Shown piece by piece: positions 34,789 to 44,136 of a DNA stretch of 46,413 nt (position 1 is its first letter; each line of letters begins with the position of its first letter). The notes beneath the pieces are model-generated. The model ran no database searches and was not told the DNA's origin. It saw nothing but the letters and a program-made list of their open reading frames with translations. Position numbers and translations under genes: made by a program. This DNA is from Haloferula luteola (GTDB lineage: Bacteria > Verrucomicrobiota > Verrucomicrobiia > Verrucomicrobiales > Akkermansiaceae), in NCBI RefSeq assembly GCF_014201715.1, contig NZ_JACHFD010000006.1, positions 1 through 46,413 of the forward strand, in the 5' to 3' direction.

Positions 34789-34817
34789 ACATGGGCGCTC
34801 ACCCCTACACCCCATGT
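34789..34817 (+). promoter_or_regulatory. Inverted repeat enclosing the sensor-kinase start codon
   Basis: ACATGGG (34789-34795) and CCCATGT (34811-34817) are perfect reverse complements 15 bases apart. The second arm contains the kinase ATG at 34814-34816. In the message the start codon could be paired, and no Shine-Dalgarno sequence is present. This suggests possible translational control or a repressor site. Confidence 0.35.
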
Positions 34818-36820
34818 CGTCCCCAAGAACCCGCCTCACTGCGGCCTGCTTTCTGCTGGCTGGAGTGATCCCTCTGTTAGGGAGTCCTCCGCTGCCCCAC
34901 CAGCAGGGCTACTCCGCGAATCCGATCAGCCGAATGGCTCGCGTCGTCAACCCTGACCTCGCCGAACTTGAACAACGGATCACCGCCCTGAACTCGCGCG
35001 TGCGAGGCATGGCTCCCTATTCGCCCAAACCCGTCAAACAAGAGTTCGGCTGGCGGTCCATCGAGACCGATCCCAACCAGAAACCCCAACTCACCCTCGA
35101 CCTCGGCGAAACTTACCCCCTTGGCGATATCTATCTGATCCCAGCGCTCCCACCATTCGGCGAAACCCAACGCCTCTTTCCCCAGCGCCTCACCGTCGAA
35201 GTCGCTCGCCTCGCCGACTTCTCAGACTCCAAACTCATCTACACCACCGCCGAGGATAAAACGGAATCGGATGGCGGCTTCCCACTGCGCATCCCCACCC
35301 GAGAACTCGACGCTCGCTTCGTTCGCCTTACCGTTGACCAAGGCCATCGCCGTGGCGACCAAGCGGTTGCCATGATCTCGGAAATGATGGTGCTTTCCGG
35401 TGGCCAGCCCGTTTCCATGACCGCCAAGGCCCAAGCCACCGGCTCCATGGACAGCCCATCCCAGTGGAGCCCCGAGTATGCCATCGACGGCCAATCACCC
35501 CTCGGCATTTGGCAGTCCGGACGTTGGAATCGCTCTCGGGGCCAACTCCTCGAACTAGTTGATGCCGAGGATGTCGTCACCTGGCAGTTCGATCTCGGCG
35601 AATCCGCCGCCCTCGACCGCGCCACGATCTTCCCCTACGAACTTCCCGAGGTCGGCGGCACCAGCTCACTCCCGTCGACACTTCAAGTCGCTGTCAGTGA
35701 CACTCCCCATCCGGACGAAGCTTCCTTCACCGCCTGCTCAGGCGGTGAAACCTTCAGCCCCTGCACGGTTCCTCTCCGTGGAAAAACTGGCCGCTACGTC
35801 ACCATCCGCGGCTCGGGCCCCTTCAGTATCGGCAAACACCACCTCGTTGGAATTTCTGAATTCGAGATCTGGTCGCTCGGCCGCAACCTCGCCGCCAACT
35901 TCATCCCTGTCCTGAAGGTCAACGAGAAGCTCATCGCCGCTTCTGAAGAACTGACCGACGGTCGCGGCAATGGTCTCGAAATCATGCCCGTCGGCGACTG
36001 GCTGCTCGACATCGACCAACGTCACAAGATTGAGGAGCAACTCGCCCTGCTCACCCCCGTCTGGAACAGCAAAGTCGCCGAGTCGGAAATCAATGTCACC
36101 TGGGGAGCCTCGGTCGCGATCGGCCTCACCTTCCTCATCCCTGTCGCCATCTTTGAGCGCCGTCGTTTGGTCTCCCGCAAGCACATCGATCAACTCCGCC
36201 GTCGCATCGCCTCTGACCTCCACGACGACATCGGAAGCAACCTCGGCAGCATCTCCCTGATCGCCCGTTCCGCCAAGCGGGACCTCTCCCGGGCTCACGA
36301 TCCTGACGCCCTCGCCGAAGACCTCAACGAGATGGAAACCATTGCTCGTGAGAGCTCTCTGGCGATGCGCGACATTGTTTGGCTCCTCGAAAGGAACCAA
36401 GACAGCATCGGAGATTTCGTCGAACGGATGCGCAATACCGCCGATCGCCTGCTGCGCGACATGAAGTTTGAAATGACCTGCAAATCGAACCGGACAGCCC
36501 TCAAGCTGACCCTCGAATCCAAGCGTCATCTCTTCCTCTTCTACAAAGAAGCACTGCATAACATTCTTAAACATTCCAAGGCTTCTAACGTCAGAGTAAA
36601 TATCTATGATTACCGCGATAGTTTGATCATGGAAGTTGAAGATGACGGGATTGGCCTACCCCTCGACGAAGCGGGGAAAGCCGCTGCTGTCAGGAAACTT
36701 ACAGCCCGTGCAGCCGTGCTGGATGGGCGTTTCAACGTCGATTCTGCCCCCGGCAAAGGGACACGCTTGCGTCTTGAGGTGAAAAGAGCGAATCTCCTCG
36801 CGAACAAAGCCGCGGCATGA
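34814..36820 (+). CDS. Sensor histidine kinase with two extracytoplasmic discoidin-like domains
   Basis: A 668-residue membrane kinase. A signal peptide (TAACFLLAGVIPLLGS) is followed by two F5/8C (discoidin)-like beta-sandwiches (about 70-205 and 210-360, with QLTLDLGETYPLGDIYLIP and VTWQFDLGESAALDRATIF). After a helical stretch there is one membrane helix (about 435-457, TWGASVAIGLTFLIPVAIF). The cytoplasmic part is of the NarX/HisKA_3 type: RIASDLHDDIGSNLGSISL with His470 as the phosphorylation site, then EALHNILKHS (N-box, about 578), DDGIGLPL (about 609) and GKGTRLRL. Discoidin folds often bind sugars, so a glycan signal is plausible but inferred. Its stop overlaps the response-regulator start (ATGA), so the pair is co-translated. 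Confidence 0.88.
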   Translation: MSSPRTRLTAACFLLAGVIPLLGSPPLPHQQGYSANPISRMARVVNPDLAELEQRITALNSRVRGMAPYSPKPVKQEFGWRSIETDPNQKPQLTLDLGETYPLGDIYLIPALPPFGETQRLFPQRLTVEVARLADFSDSKLIYTTAEDKTESDGGFPLRIPTRELDARFVRLTVDQGHRRGDQAVAMISEMMVLSGGQPVSMTAKAQATGSMDSPSQWSPEYAIDGQSPLGIWQSGRWNRSRGQLLELVDAEDVVTWQFDLGESAALDRATIFPYELPEVGGTSSLPSTLQVAVSDTPHPDEASFTACSGGETFSPCTVPLRGKTGRYVTIRGSGPFSIGKHHLVGISEFEIWSLGRNLAANFIPVLKVNEKLIAASEELTDGRGNGLEIMPVGDWLLDIDQRHKIEEQLALLTPVWNSKVAESEINVTWGASVAIGLTFLIPVAIFERRRLVSRKHIDQLRRRIASDLHDDIGSNLGSISLIARSAKRDLSRAHDPDALAEDLNEMETIARESSLAMRDIVWLLERNQDSIGDFVERMRNTADRLLRDMKFEMTCKSNRTALKLTLESKRHLFLFYKEALHNILKHSKASNVRVNIYDYRDSLIMEVEDDGIGLPLDEAGKAAAVRKLTARAAVLDGRFNVDSAPGKGTRLRLEVKRANLLANKAAA

Positions 36821-37476
36821 ACGAAAAAACCCCAAATGAGCCGATCCGGATTTGGATCCTGGAAGACCACCCCCAATTCGCCAAACAAATGACCCGGCTC
36901 ATCTCCGGAGAAGATGATCTGGACTGCGAAAAGGTCTTCGCTCACCCCAACGAACTCTACTCCGAGATCAACTTCGGCACCCCCCTCCCCGATCTGATGA
37001 TCTTCGACCTCGGCCTGCCGGGCAAAGATGGCCTGCAGGTGCTCCGCGAGGTGAAGGAGAAATACCCCCAACAAAAAATCGTCATTTTGACCGCCTTTGA
37101 CGACCGAGAGCGCGTCTACCGCGCCATCTGCAACGGCGCATCCGGATACCTGCTCAAGACATCCGAACCTGACGATATCATTCACGGCATTCGTGACGTC
37201 ATGAATGGCGCCGCCCCGCTCAGCGGAGCCATCGCCAGCATGATCCTCGACGGCTTTGCCAAACTCGGCCCAGTCGAAGAAACTGAGCCACTCACCGGAC
37301 GAGAAGAGGAGGTCCTGCGAGCCATGGTGCGCGGGCTGATCAAAAAGGAAATCGCCGACGAATTGGAAATCTCGCTCCACACCGTCGACATGCACCTGCG
37401 CAGCGTCTACCGGAAACTGCACGTCCGCACCCAAACCGAGGCCGTCTCCAAAGCGATTCGCAAGGGCTTGGTTTGA
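36817..37476 (+). CDS. NarL/FixJ-type response regulator
   Basis: A 219-residue regulator. The receiver domain (about 10-130) has the acidic pair E16-D17, the phosphoacceptor Asp64 in LMIFDLGLPGKDG, and the conserved Thr/Lys in VILTAF and GYLLKTSEP. The LuxR-type helix-turn-helix (about 155-219) reads PLTGREEEVLRAMVRGLIKK and EIADELEISLHTVDMHLRSV. Phosphorylation by the kinase just upstream should control DNA binding. Targets are not known; nearby glycan enzymes are candidates. The gene ends 6 bp before the convergent DUF255 gene. Confidence 0.92.
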   Translation: MNEKTPNEPIRIWILEDHPQFAKQMTRLISGEDDLDCEKVFAHPNELYSEINFGTPLPDLMIFDLGLPGKDGLQVLREVKEKYPQQKIVILTAFDDRERVYRAICNGASGYLLKTSEPDDIIHGIRDVMNGAAPLSGAIASMILDGFAKLGPVEETEPLTGREEEVLRAMVRGLIKKEIADELEISLHTVDMHLRSVYRKLHVRTQTEAVSKAIRKGLV

Positions 37477-37482
37477 CCCCCC

Positions 37483-39480
37483 TCAACTTCTCTGCCGCCA
37501 TAAACGGCACAGCTCTCCTTCGCAGACGGTGACTTCGTTGCCGTCTGCGGTTTCGTATACGCCCCGAGGCTCCACGAGCCGGCGTAAGGCCTGACGCTCG
37601 GTTAGATCCACTCGACTGCCGACGCTCCACTTCCTCACGCCTCGCAGGCGCAGATCCAAGGCCCCAAGCAGCACAGGAGCGTAGAAGCCGTGCTTTTCAG
37701 CCAGAAGCGATCCCGCACGCAAAAGAGCCTCCGCCTGCGTACGGTAACTCGCATTGCCTGTCAGGGCTTCTAACTTGAGAAGGTTGACCGCTGCAGCATG
37801 GTTCGGCGCAGGCTCCGCTCCATCGTGGTCCTCCCGAATGATCATCAACTCACGCCCTGATAGGGAGGGTCGCATCACATAGCCGATCTTCTCATCGCTC
37901 CAAAACTGGCGATCCAAGCTCCCTTGCAGCTCGACGGCCCAATCCAGCCATCCCTCGTCTCCAAGAGCATGCAGTTCGATCAATCCCTCGATCAGAAAAA
38001 CATAATCTGCCGGGAAGCCTGAAACTCCCGACTTTCTGCCCCGCCAGGATCTCTCCAATTGCCCACTGGACCACAACTCCTTGCGCAGAAACTTGGCAGC
38101 AGCCGTGGCGGCCTGCATCGCCTCCTCCAAGCCAAGCACTCTCGACGCCCGGGCCAAGGCCCCAATCATCAATCCGTTCCACGCCGTGATGATCTTATCA
38201 TCCCGGTGCGGTCGTAACCGCTTTTCGCGAACCTCAAGGAGATGCTTACGGATCGACTCCAATCGCTGGGGGGCATCTGCACCGAACACCTCCACCCAAC
38301 GCGGCTCACTCAAAGCCTGATAAAGGGTATTCCTCCCCTCCAACTCGCCATGGGGGTCGCTCTCCGGCCGGGAGTTCCCTTGCAGTTCAATCCCCCAAAC
38401 AGCGCAGGCCAGGGCTGCATCGGACGGCGACAAAACCTCCTGAATCTCCTCCGCCGTCCACGTCCAGTAGGCGCCCTCTTTCACCTCTCCATCCGCATCC
38501 CGGCTGTCAGCGTCCTCCGCCGCATGAAATCCCCCCGCTGGATCCGTCAGGTCTCGAATCACATACTCCACCAAGCGTTCCGCCACTTCGGCATGAGCTC
38601 GCTCCCCCGTCCACTGCCAAGCATCCAAGTAGAGGTGCAGCAACTGAGCCTGATCATACAACATCTTCTCATAGTGAGGAACATGCCAGTAGCGGTCCAC
38701 GGAGTAGCGGTGAAATCCACCGGCGATCCGATCGTGCAGGCCTCCAGCAGCCATCCGCTCAAGGGTTCTCTCTACCATTTGCAGGGCGCTCGCCGCCTCG
38801 TCACTCTCCGCGCCAAAACGGTCTGCCAGTTGCAGCAACAGCCGCGGCACCGAGGGGCGAGGAAACTTCGGAGCCATGCCCCAACCTCCCCATTCGGGAT
38901 CGAAGCTGGCCTCGCAATGGTCCAGAAAATCTCCGAACACTTTCTCTCCTGGCAAGCCACGCAGCACCACATCCGCCGTACTTTGTTCCTGCAAATGCTC
39001 CGCCACCCGAGTGGCCGCTTCCTGCATCCTCGTGCGATCCTCCCGCCACAACCGGGCCAGTTCCCGGCAAACCCGGGGAAAACCCGCCCTACCATGCCGA
39101 TCTTCCGGCGGAAAATAGGTTCCGCCGAGAATCGGCTCCCCGTCTGGAGTCAGCCAGACACTCATCGGCCAACCTCCCTGGCCCGTGGTGGCCTGCACAA
39201 AGGCCATGAATGCCGCATCCACGTCAGGACGCTCCTCGCGGTCCACCTTCACACACACAAACCCTTCATTCATGACCGCCGCGATCGCCTCACTTTCAAA
39301 GCTCTCCCGCTCCATCACATGGCACCAGTGGCACGTCGAATAACCCACTGATAGAAACACCGGCACATCCCGACGACGTGCTTCCTCAAACGCCGCTTCT
39401 CCCCACGGCAACCACTCCACCGGATTGTGCTGGTGTTGCAGCAGATAGGGAGACGTTTCACGGGCGAGGGCATTGGGCAT
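37483..39480 (-). CDS. DUF255 thioredoxin-fold protein (YyaL/SPATA20 family)
   Basis: A 665-residue protein. The N-terminal thioredoxin-like domain begins with [18 protein letters not shown] and has [16 protein letters not shown], the conserved CxxC-like motif of DUF255, then [18 protein letters not shown] and [16 protein letters not shown]. The larger C-terminal part is an (alpha/alpha)6 barrel like glycan epimerases or N-acylglucosamine epimerase folds ([56 protein letters not shown]). The family is widespread, and its reaction is not established. No signal peptide is seen. It follows GH16 on the minus strand after 68 bp. Confidence 0.88.
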   Translation of the reverse strand: MPNALARETSPYLLQHQHNPVEWLPWGEAAFEEARRRDVPVFLSVGYSTCHWCHVMERESFESEAIAAVMNEGFVCVKVDREERPDVDAAFMAFVQATTGQGGWPMSVWLTPDGEPILGGTYFPPEDRHGRAGFPRVCRELARLWREDRTRMQEAATRVAEHLQEQSTADVVLRGLPGEKVFGDFLDHCEASFDPEWGGWGMAPKFPRPSVPRLLLQLADRFGAESDEAASALQMVERTLERMAAGGLHDRIAGGFHRYSVDRYWHVPHYEKMLYDQAQLLHLYLDAWQWTGERAHAEVAERLVEYVIRDLTDPAGGFHAAEDADSRDADGEVKEGAYWTWTAEEIQEVLSPSDAALACAVWGIELQGNSRPESDPHGELEGRNTLYQALSEPRWVEVFGADAPQRLESIRKHLLEVREKRLRPHRDDKIITAWNGLMIGALARASRVLGLEEAMQAATAAAKFLRKELWSSGQLERSWRGRKSGVSGFPADYVFLIEGLIELHALGDEGWLDWAVELQGSLDRQFWSDEKIGYVMRPSLSGRELMIIREDHDGAEPAPNHAAAVNLLKLEALTGNASYRTQAEALLRAGSLLAEKHGFYAPVLLGALDLRLRGVRKWSVGSRVDLTERQALRRLVEPRGVYETADGNEVTVCEGELCRLWRQRS

Positions 39481-39548
39481 GCGCCAACCTAGGGACGGCC
39501 CGTCACCCTGTCGCCCGGATTTTTTGAACGAATCGCGACCAGAAAGTC

Positions 39549-40490
39549 CTACCCCCCAAACGGAAGCTTGCCGGTCCCGCGCGGAGCCACCGGCTTCTCC
39601 GGCCCTTCATACACCCTCACATAGTCAACTCGCATCTCGACCGGAAAAGCCGTCGAAACATCCGGATTGCCCAGAAACTGCCCGCCCACTGCCAGATTCA
39701 TCACCAAGTGAAACGGTTGGTCGAAGGGAGCCGGCCAGGGATTCAAGTCACTCTCGGACTGCGGCACAGCGCCCTGGCCAACATTCCCCTCCAAAGTCTT
39801 CGATGAACTCCACCAAAAACGCTTCGTCGAATAATTTTCCCCATCCACATACCACCGCAATTCACCCGGCTCCCACTCCAGCGCATAGACGTGCCATCCA
39901 TCGATACCCTCCCCCTCTGGAAACTCAAATTCACCTCCACTGTGAACGTTCCCAGGCCAACGGGACCCATAGTGGATCGTTCCCAAAATCCTCCCCGGCT
40001 CCTGCCCACGCGCTTCCATGATATCGATTTCCCCGGATGCTGCCCACGGACCATAGGGGTTTCCCTGGTCGGGTAACATCCACAACGCCGGCCAAATCCC
40101 CTGCCCTGTGGGAAGCTTCGCGCGAAACTCAAAACGCCCATACTTCTGCGAGAAGAGCGTCTTACCATCCCTTCTGACCGAGCGCAATCGGCCCGAGGTA
40201 TACCCGCATCCATGCAGGGACTCCTTCAAAGCGCGGATCACCAACTCCCCATCGCTTACCGCCACATTGCGCTTCTCCTCCGTGTAATACTGAAGCTCCT
40301 GATTGCCCCATCCAGCAATCCATTGTTGGGCATCATATGCGTAGTAGCCGTTGCCAATCTGATAGTCCCACTTCTCCGGATCCAGTTGCTCGCCATCAAA
40401 CTCGTCGCTCCAAACCAATTTCCAGGGAGTTTCCGCGCCTGCCGCCAGACCCACCGCTACCCATCCAGCCAAGATTCGCATCGAAATCAT
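39549..40490 (-). CDS. Glycoside hydrolase family 16 beta-glucanase (laminarinase-like)
   Basis: A 313-residue secreted enzyme with a signal peptide ([17 protein letters not shown]). The GH16 jelly roll shows [49 protein letters not shown], the catalytic motif [10 protein letters not shown] (about 153-160, Glu-x-Asp-x-x-Glu), [10 protein letters not shown] and [12 protein letters not shown]. This subgroup mostly cuts beta-1,3 or mixed beta-1,3/1,4-glucans such as laminarin. AAGGG about 9 bases upstream supports the ATG at 40490; 40481 is the alternative. It lies 48 bp after the cysteine desulfurase gene on the same strand. Confidence 0.92.
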   Translation of the reverse strand: MISMRILAGWVAVGLAAGAETPWKLVWSDEFDGEQLDPEKWDYQIGNGYYAYDAQQWIAGWGNQELQYYTEEKRNVAVSDGELVIRALKESLHGCGYTSGRLRSVRRDGKTLFSQKYGRFEFRAKLPTGQGIWPALWMLPDQGNPYGPWAASGEIDIMEARGQEPGRILGTIHYGSRWPGNVHSGGEFEFPEGEGIDGWHVYALEWEPGELRWYVDGENYSTKRFWWSSSKTLEGNVGQGAVPQSESDLNPWPAPFDQPFHLVMNLAVGGQFLGNPDVSTAFPVEMRVDYVRVYEGPEKPVAPRGTGKLPFGG

Positions 40491-40538
40491 CTCGCTTGCC
40501 CTTACGCAGCCACCCCAAGCGTCTTTCCGGAATCTGTG

Positions 40539-41723
40539 TCACGGCGAATAGACCATCACGGGGCCCGTACCCCCTCCCCCTTGAACCCGCCGCAACTTCT
40601 CCACGGCCTTCACGACACATCCCGCGGCCTCCACCACTTCCTCACGCGTATTCATCCGACTGAATCCAAACCGCAAACTGCTCCGCGCCTTTCCATCCGA
40701 AAAGCCCATCGCCTTCTGTACATGACTCGGCTGCTGCTTCCCCGTCATGCAAGCACTTCCCGCCGAGCACGCCACCCCCATCTCATCCAACAAGATCAAG
40801 AGACCCGCCGCCTCACAACGCTCGAAGGAAAGATGACTGGTCGTCGAGACCCGGTGAATCAGGTCGCCATTCACCGTGACCCCCTCCACGCCACCCACCA
40901 CACGAGCTTCAAAATCATCGCGCAACCCCCGGAGATCACGACCAGCCTCCAACCACAGCCGCGCCAACTCCGCCGCTTTTCCCATCCCCACGATCCCGGC
41001 CACATTCTCCGTTCCGCTCCGTCGATCGCTTTCCTGGCCACCACCCCGCAGCAAGGGCTCAAAGCGACAACCGCTCCGGACATAAAGAGCTCCCACTCCC
41101 TTAGGTCCATGAAACTTGTGCGCGCTTAGCGAGAGAAAGTCCACCGGCACCTCCCGAACATTCACCTCCACCTTACCCATCGCCTGAATCGCGTCGGTGT
41201 GAAACGCCAGGCCTCGGGCATGCGCTTTCTCACAAGCCTCCACCCACGGCTGAATCACTCCCGTCTCATTGTTGACCGCCATCACCGACGCAAAGCCTCC
41301 CCCCTCCTCAGCCCGAGCGCAGGCTTCATCAAATGCCTCCAAGTCCAGGCGCCCCCCTGAATCCACACCACATTTCTCCACCGCGTAGCCGACTTGGGCG
41401 AAATTCTCGATCACTTTCAGCACCGCACTGTGCTCCACCGCCGTGGTCACCACCCGACCGGATTTCCGGCCCACCCACCGCGCAAGCCACTTCAAAGCCG
41501 TATTCGTGCTCTCCGTTCCCCCGCTCATGAAAACCACCTCCTCAGGGAGGGCTCCCAACCACACCGCGACTTGCTCCCGCGCTTGCTCCACGGCCTTCCG
41601 CGCCGCTTTTGCCCCACGATAAGAAGCATTCGGGTTGCAGTATTGCTCCGTCAACCAAGGCATCATCGCCTCCACCACCTCCGGGAGCATCGGAGTCGTC
41701 GCATTCGCATCGAGGTAAATCAC
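40539..41723 (-). CDS. Cysteine desulfurase (NifS/IscS family)
   Basis: A 394-residue PLP enzyme that takes sulfur from cysteine for Fe-S clusters and other thio-cofactors. IYLDANATTPMLPEVVEAM is the classic start, SGGTESTN and HSAVLKVIE bind PLP, LSLSAHKFHGPKGVGAL holds the PLP lysine (about 203), and CSAGSACMTG (about 318-325) carries the catalytic Cys loop, followed by PSHVQKAMG. The start is a GTG at 41723. It could supply the cluster of the photolyase encoded divergently next door, but this is a general housekeeping function. Exact paralogue (IscS, NifS, SufS) is not assigned; no iscU is adjacent. Confidence 0.92.
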   Translation of the reverse strand: MIYLDANATTPMLPEVVEAMMPWLTEQYCNPNASYRGAKAARKAVEQAREQVAVWLGALPEEVVFMSGGTESTNTALKWLARWVGRKSGRVVTTAVEHSAVLKVIENFAQVGYAVEKCGVDSGGRLDLEAFDEACARAEEGGGFASVMAVNNETGVIQPWVEACEKAHARGLAFHTDAIQAMGKVEVNVREVPVDFLSLSAHKFHGPKGVGALYVRSGCRFEPLLRGGGQESDRRSGTENVAGIVGMGKAAELARLWLEAGRDLRGLRDDFEARVVGGVEGVTVNGDLIHRVSTTSHLSFERCEAAGLLILLDEMGVACSAGSACMTGKQQPSHVQKAMGFSDGKARSSLRFGFSRMNTREEVVEAAGCVVKAVEKLRRVQGGGGTGPVMVYSP

Positions 41724-41812
41724 CCGCCCACGCTATCCGCTCCCGCTCGGCGATCAAGCCGCGCTCCTGCACTGGACAGAGGCCCCATCCCACTCCAAGC
41801 GTGAAACCACCC

Positions 41813-43384
41813 ATGCGCCGACTCATTCTCATCCTTGGCGACCAGCTCGATGCCAACTCCCCCGCTCTCACTCACGCCGATCCTCACCAAGACCGGGTCT
41901 GGATGGCCGAGGTCACCGAGGAATCCACTCACGTTTGGTCCCACCCTCAGCGCATCGCCCTGTTCCTCGCCGCCATGCGTCACTTCCGCCACCACCTCAC
42001 CGAACAAGGCTGGACAGTGGACTACTCCGAACTCGATGCCCCTGAGAACACCGGCAGCCTTTCCTTTGAGCTCACCCGCACCCTCGAGAAGCACCGACCC
42101 CAACACGTCGTTCTCGTCGAACCGGGTGATCATCGCGTTCGCCAATCCCTGCTGGAAACCTGCCACCACCTGGGAGTTCCCATCGAGTTCCTCCCCGACA
42201 GCCACTTTCTCTGTTCGATCGAAGACTTCCGGCGGCATGCATCTGAACGCAAATCGCTCCGGATGGAGTTCTTCTACCGTGAAATGCGCCAACGCCACCA
42301 CGTCCTCATGGAGGACGATCGCCCCGCCGGCGGAAATTGGAACTACGACTCCGAAAACCGTAAAAGCTTCGGCAAGGAAGGGCCTCAGAACCTCCCCTCA
42401 CCGATTCATTTCGAGCCCGATGAGCGCACTCAGGAAGTTCTCGAACTCGTCAAACGCCGCTTTCCCAACCACCCCGGATCACTGGATTCTTTCGCTTGGC
42501 CCGTCACGCGTCGCGCCGCACTCGCCCGCCTGAGAAACTTCATTGAAAAGGCTCTCCCTCACTTCGGCGATCATCAGGATGCCATGTGGACCGGCGAACC
42601 TTACCTCTACCACTCCCTCATTTCCACAGCTCTCAACCTCAAACTTCTCCATCCCCGTGAAGTCATTGATGCCGCAGAGCAGGCCTGGCGTGAAGGCAAA
42701 GCCCCCCTCGCCGCCACCGAGGGGTTCATTCGCCAAATCCTCGGCTGGCGAGAATACGTTCGCGGCATCTACTGGCTCCACATGCCCGAGTATCTCGAGC
42801 AAAATGCTCTGGGAGCAGACCAACCTCTCCCGGACTTCTACTGGACCGGTCATACTTCGATGCACTGCCTCTCCCAAGTGATCCGCCAAACCCTCGACAC
42901 GGGGTATGCTCACCACATCCAGCGCCTCATGATCACCGGTCTCTATGCCCTCCTCCTCGGTGTTCGTCCCAAGGCGGTGCACGAATGGTACCTCGCCATC
43001 TTTGTCGACGCCGTCGAGTGGGTCGAACTCCCCAACACCCTCGGCATGTCCCAATTCGCAGATGGCGGCATCATGGCCTCCAAACCGTACTGTGCTTCCG
43101 GAAAATACATCCAGCGCATGAGCAACTACTGCCGCCATTGTCCCTACGACCCAGCTCAGAAAACCGGCCCCCGCGCATGCCCATTCACCACCCTCTATTG
43201 GGACTTCCTGCTCCGCCACGAATCGAGCTTCGATGCCAATCCACGCATGAAAATGCAGCTACGCAACCTCTCCCGGCTTTCCCCAGACGAAAAGGCAGCG
43301 ATCCATCACCAAGCCGAACTCCTGCGCCAGCACCCGGCGGCACAAAAGCCTCAGCATCTCTCCGATCCCGATCTTTTCTCCTGA
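41813..43384 (+). CDS. FeS-BCP cryptochrome/(6-4) photolyase (PhrB-like)
   Basis: A 523-residue photolyase-related protein. It begins RRLILILGDQLDANSPAL and has the FAD-binding helical half (TSMHCLSQVIRQTLDTGYAH, MITGLYALLLGVRPKAVHEW). Four cysteines, C352, C440, C443 and C456, sit exactly two positions after the four that bind the 4Fe-4S cluster in Agrobacterium PhrB (350, 438, 441, 454). That group repairs (6-4) photoproducts and uses a lumazine antenna. The start at 41813 is the ATG opening the Rossmann part; an upstream extension runs into cysteine desulfurase antisense sequence. No Shine-Dalgarno sequence is seen. It converges with batE, 1 bp apart. Confidence 0.9.
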   Translation: MRRLILILGDQLDANSPALTHADPHQDRVWMAEVTEESTHVWSHPQRIALFLAAMRHFRHHLTEQGWTVDYSELDAPENTGSLSFELTRTLEKHRPQHVVLVEPGDHRVRQSLLETCHHLGVPIEFLPDSHFLCSIEDFRRHASERKSLRMEFFYREMRQRHHVLMEDDRPAGGNWNYDSENRKSFGKEGPQNLPSPIHFEPDERTQEVLELVKRRFPNHPGSLDSFAWPVTRRAALARLRNFIEKALPHFGDHQDAMWTGEPYLYHSLISTALNLKLLHPREVIDAAEQAWREGKAPLAATEGFIRQILGWREYVRGIYWLHMPEYLEQNALGADQPLPDFYWTGHTSMHCLSQVIRQTLDTGYAHHIQRLMITGLYALLLGVRPKAVHEWYLAIFVDAVEWVELPNTLGMSQFADGGIMASKPYCASGKYIQRMSNYCRHCPYDPAQKTGPRACPFTTLYWDFLLRHESSFDANPRMKMQLRNLSRLSPDEKAAIHHQAELLRQHPAAQKPQHLSDPDLFS

Positions 43385-43385
43385 C

Positions 43386-44135
43386 TCATTCCCTCCTCGG
43401 CACCACCGGTTCGATCGAATCCTTTGCAAGCCAACCTTGGCTCGCCGTCCCGTCCACCGTCACCCAAAACCAATCGCCCTTTTGCTCGCCCAATCGAACC
43501 TCGCGACCCGCCGGTAAACTTCCTTTCTCCTGCGCTGTCTCAAACGGCGAAATCCGCATCGTAGCAGGCCCTCCGATCACGACCGCACGCGTCGTCACCT
43601 CGTCCCACCCCCTTAGCATCCACGACGAGCCCACCGCAACCAGACCTCCTAACACCCCCACCGGCAATGCGATCCAACGACCTGGCTTTCGACTCCATGC
43701 CCAACCGAGAAGCACCCCCATCGGCATCATCACCGCGCCGAGCACGGCCAATTGCGACCATTTCCGCCACGACAACCGACTCCGCCAACTGGACCATCGA
43801 TCCGATTTCTCCACCGTGAACACCGCCGCTTCATCCCGGATCCGCTTGAGGTTTGCCTGCAAATCCGGATCCCGAGGTGCCAGCAACAGGGCTCGTTCCA
43901 ACGCAAGAATCGCCCGGCCCTCTTGCCCCAATTGGTGATAGGCGCTGCCAAGATTCTGTAACACCGAGACCCGCGGCCCGTCCCTTTCCAGAACCTTCTC
44001 AAAACCCTCCGCCGCCTCCTCAAACCTCCCGGAATGATAGTCCACCAAGGCCCGCTCAAAGCCTTCGTCCGCCCGGACTGAGGCACCGAATAACATCCCA
44101 AGACCCACCACCACTCTCCAAAACTTGCCTTTCAT
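43386..44135 (-). CDS. batE: BatE-like TPR and SH3 protein
   Basis: A 249-residue protein with a signal peptide (VVVGLGMLFGASVRADEGF), a short TPR (FERALVDYHSGRFEEAAEGF, VSVLQNLGSAYHQLGQEGRA), two membrane helices (about 130-155 and 160-178) and an SH3-like C-terminus (ATMRISPFETAQEKGSLPAG, GDWFWVTVDGTASQGWL). This order is that of BatE, the last gene of Bat aerotolerance operons, whose products are thought to form a membrane complex in oxidative stress. The start lies 1 bp after the batD stop. The symbol rests on order and domains. Confidence 0.78.
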   Translation of the reverse strand: MKGKFWRVVVGLGMLFGASVRADEGFERALVDYHSGRFEEAAEGFEKVLERDGPRVSVLQNLGSAYHQLGQEGRAILALERALLLAPRDPDLQANLKRIRDEAAVFTVEKSDRWSSWRSRLSWRKWSQLAVLGAVMMPMGVLLGWAWSRKPGRWIALPVGVLGGLVAVGSSWMLRGWDEVTTRAVVIGGPATMRISPFETAQEKGSLPAGREVRLGEQKGDWFWVTVDGTASQGWLAKDSIEPVVPRRE

Positions 44136-44136
44136 A

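Noticed and set aside
39549..41723. Functional link between GH16 and cysteine desulfurase
   Set aside because: They share strand and a 48-bp gap, but no known pathway joins them; adjacency alone is not enough.
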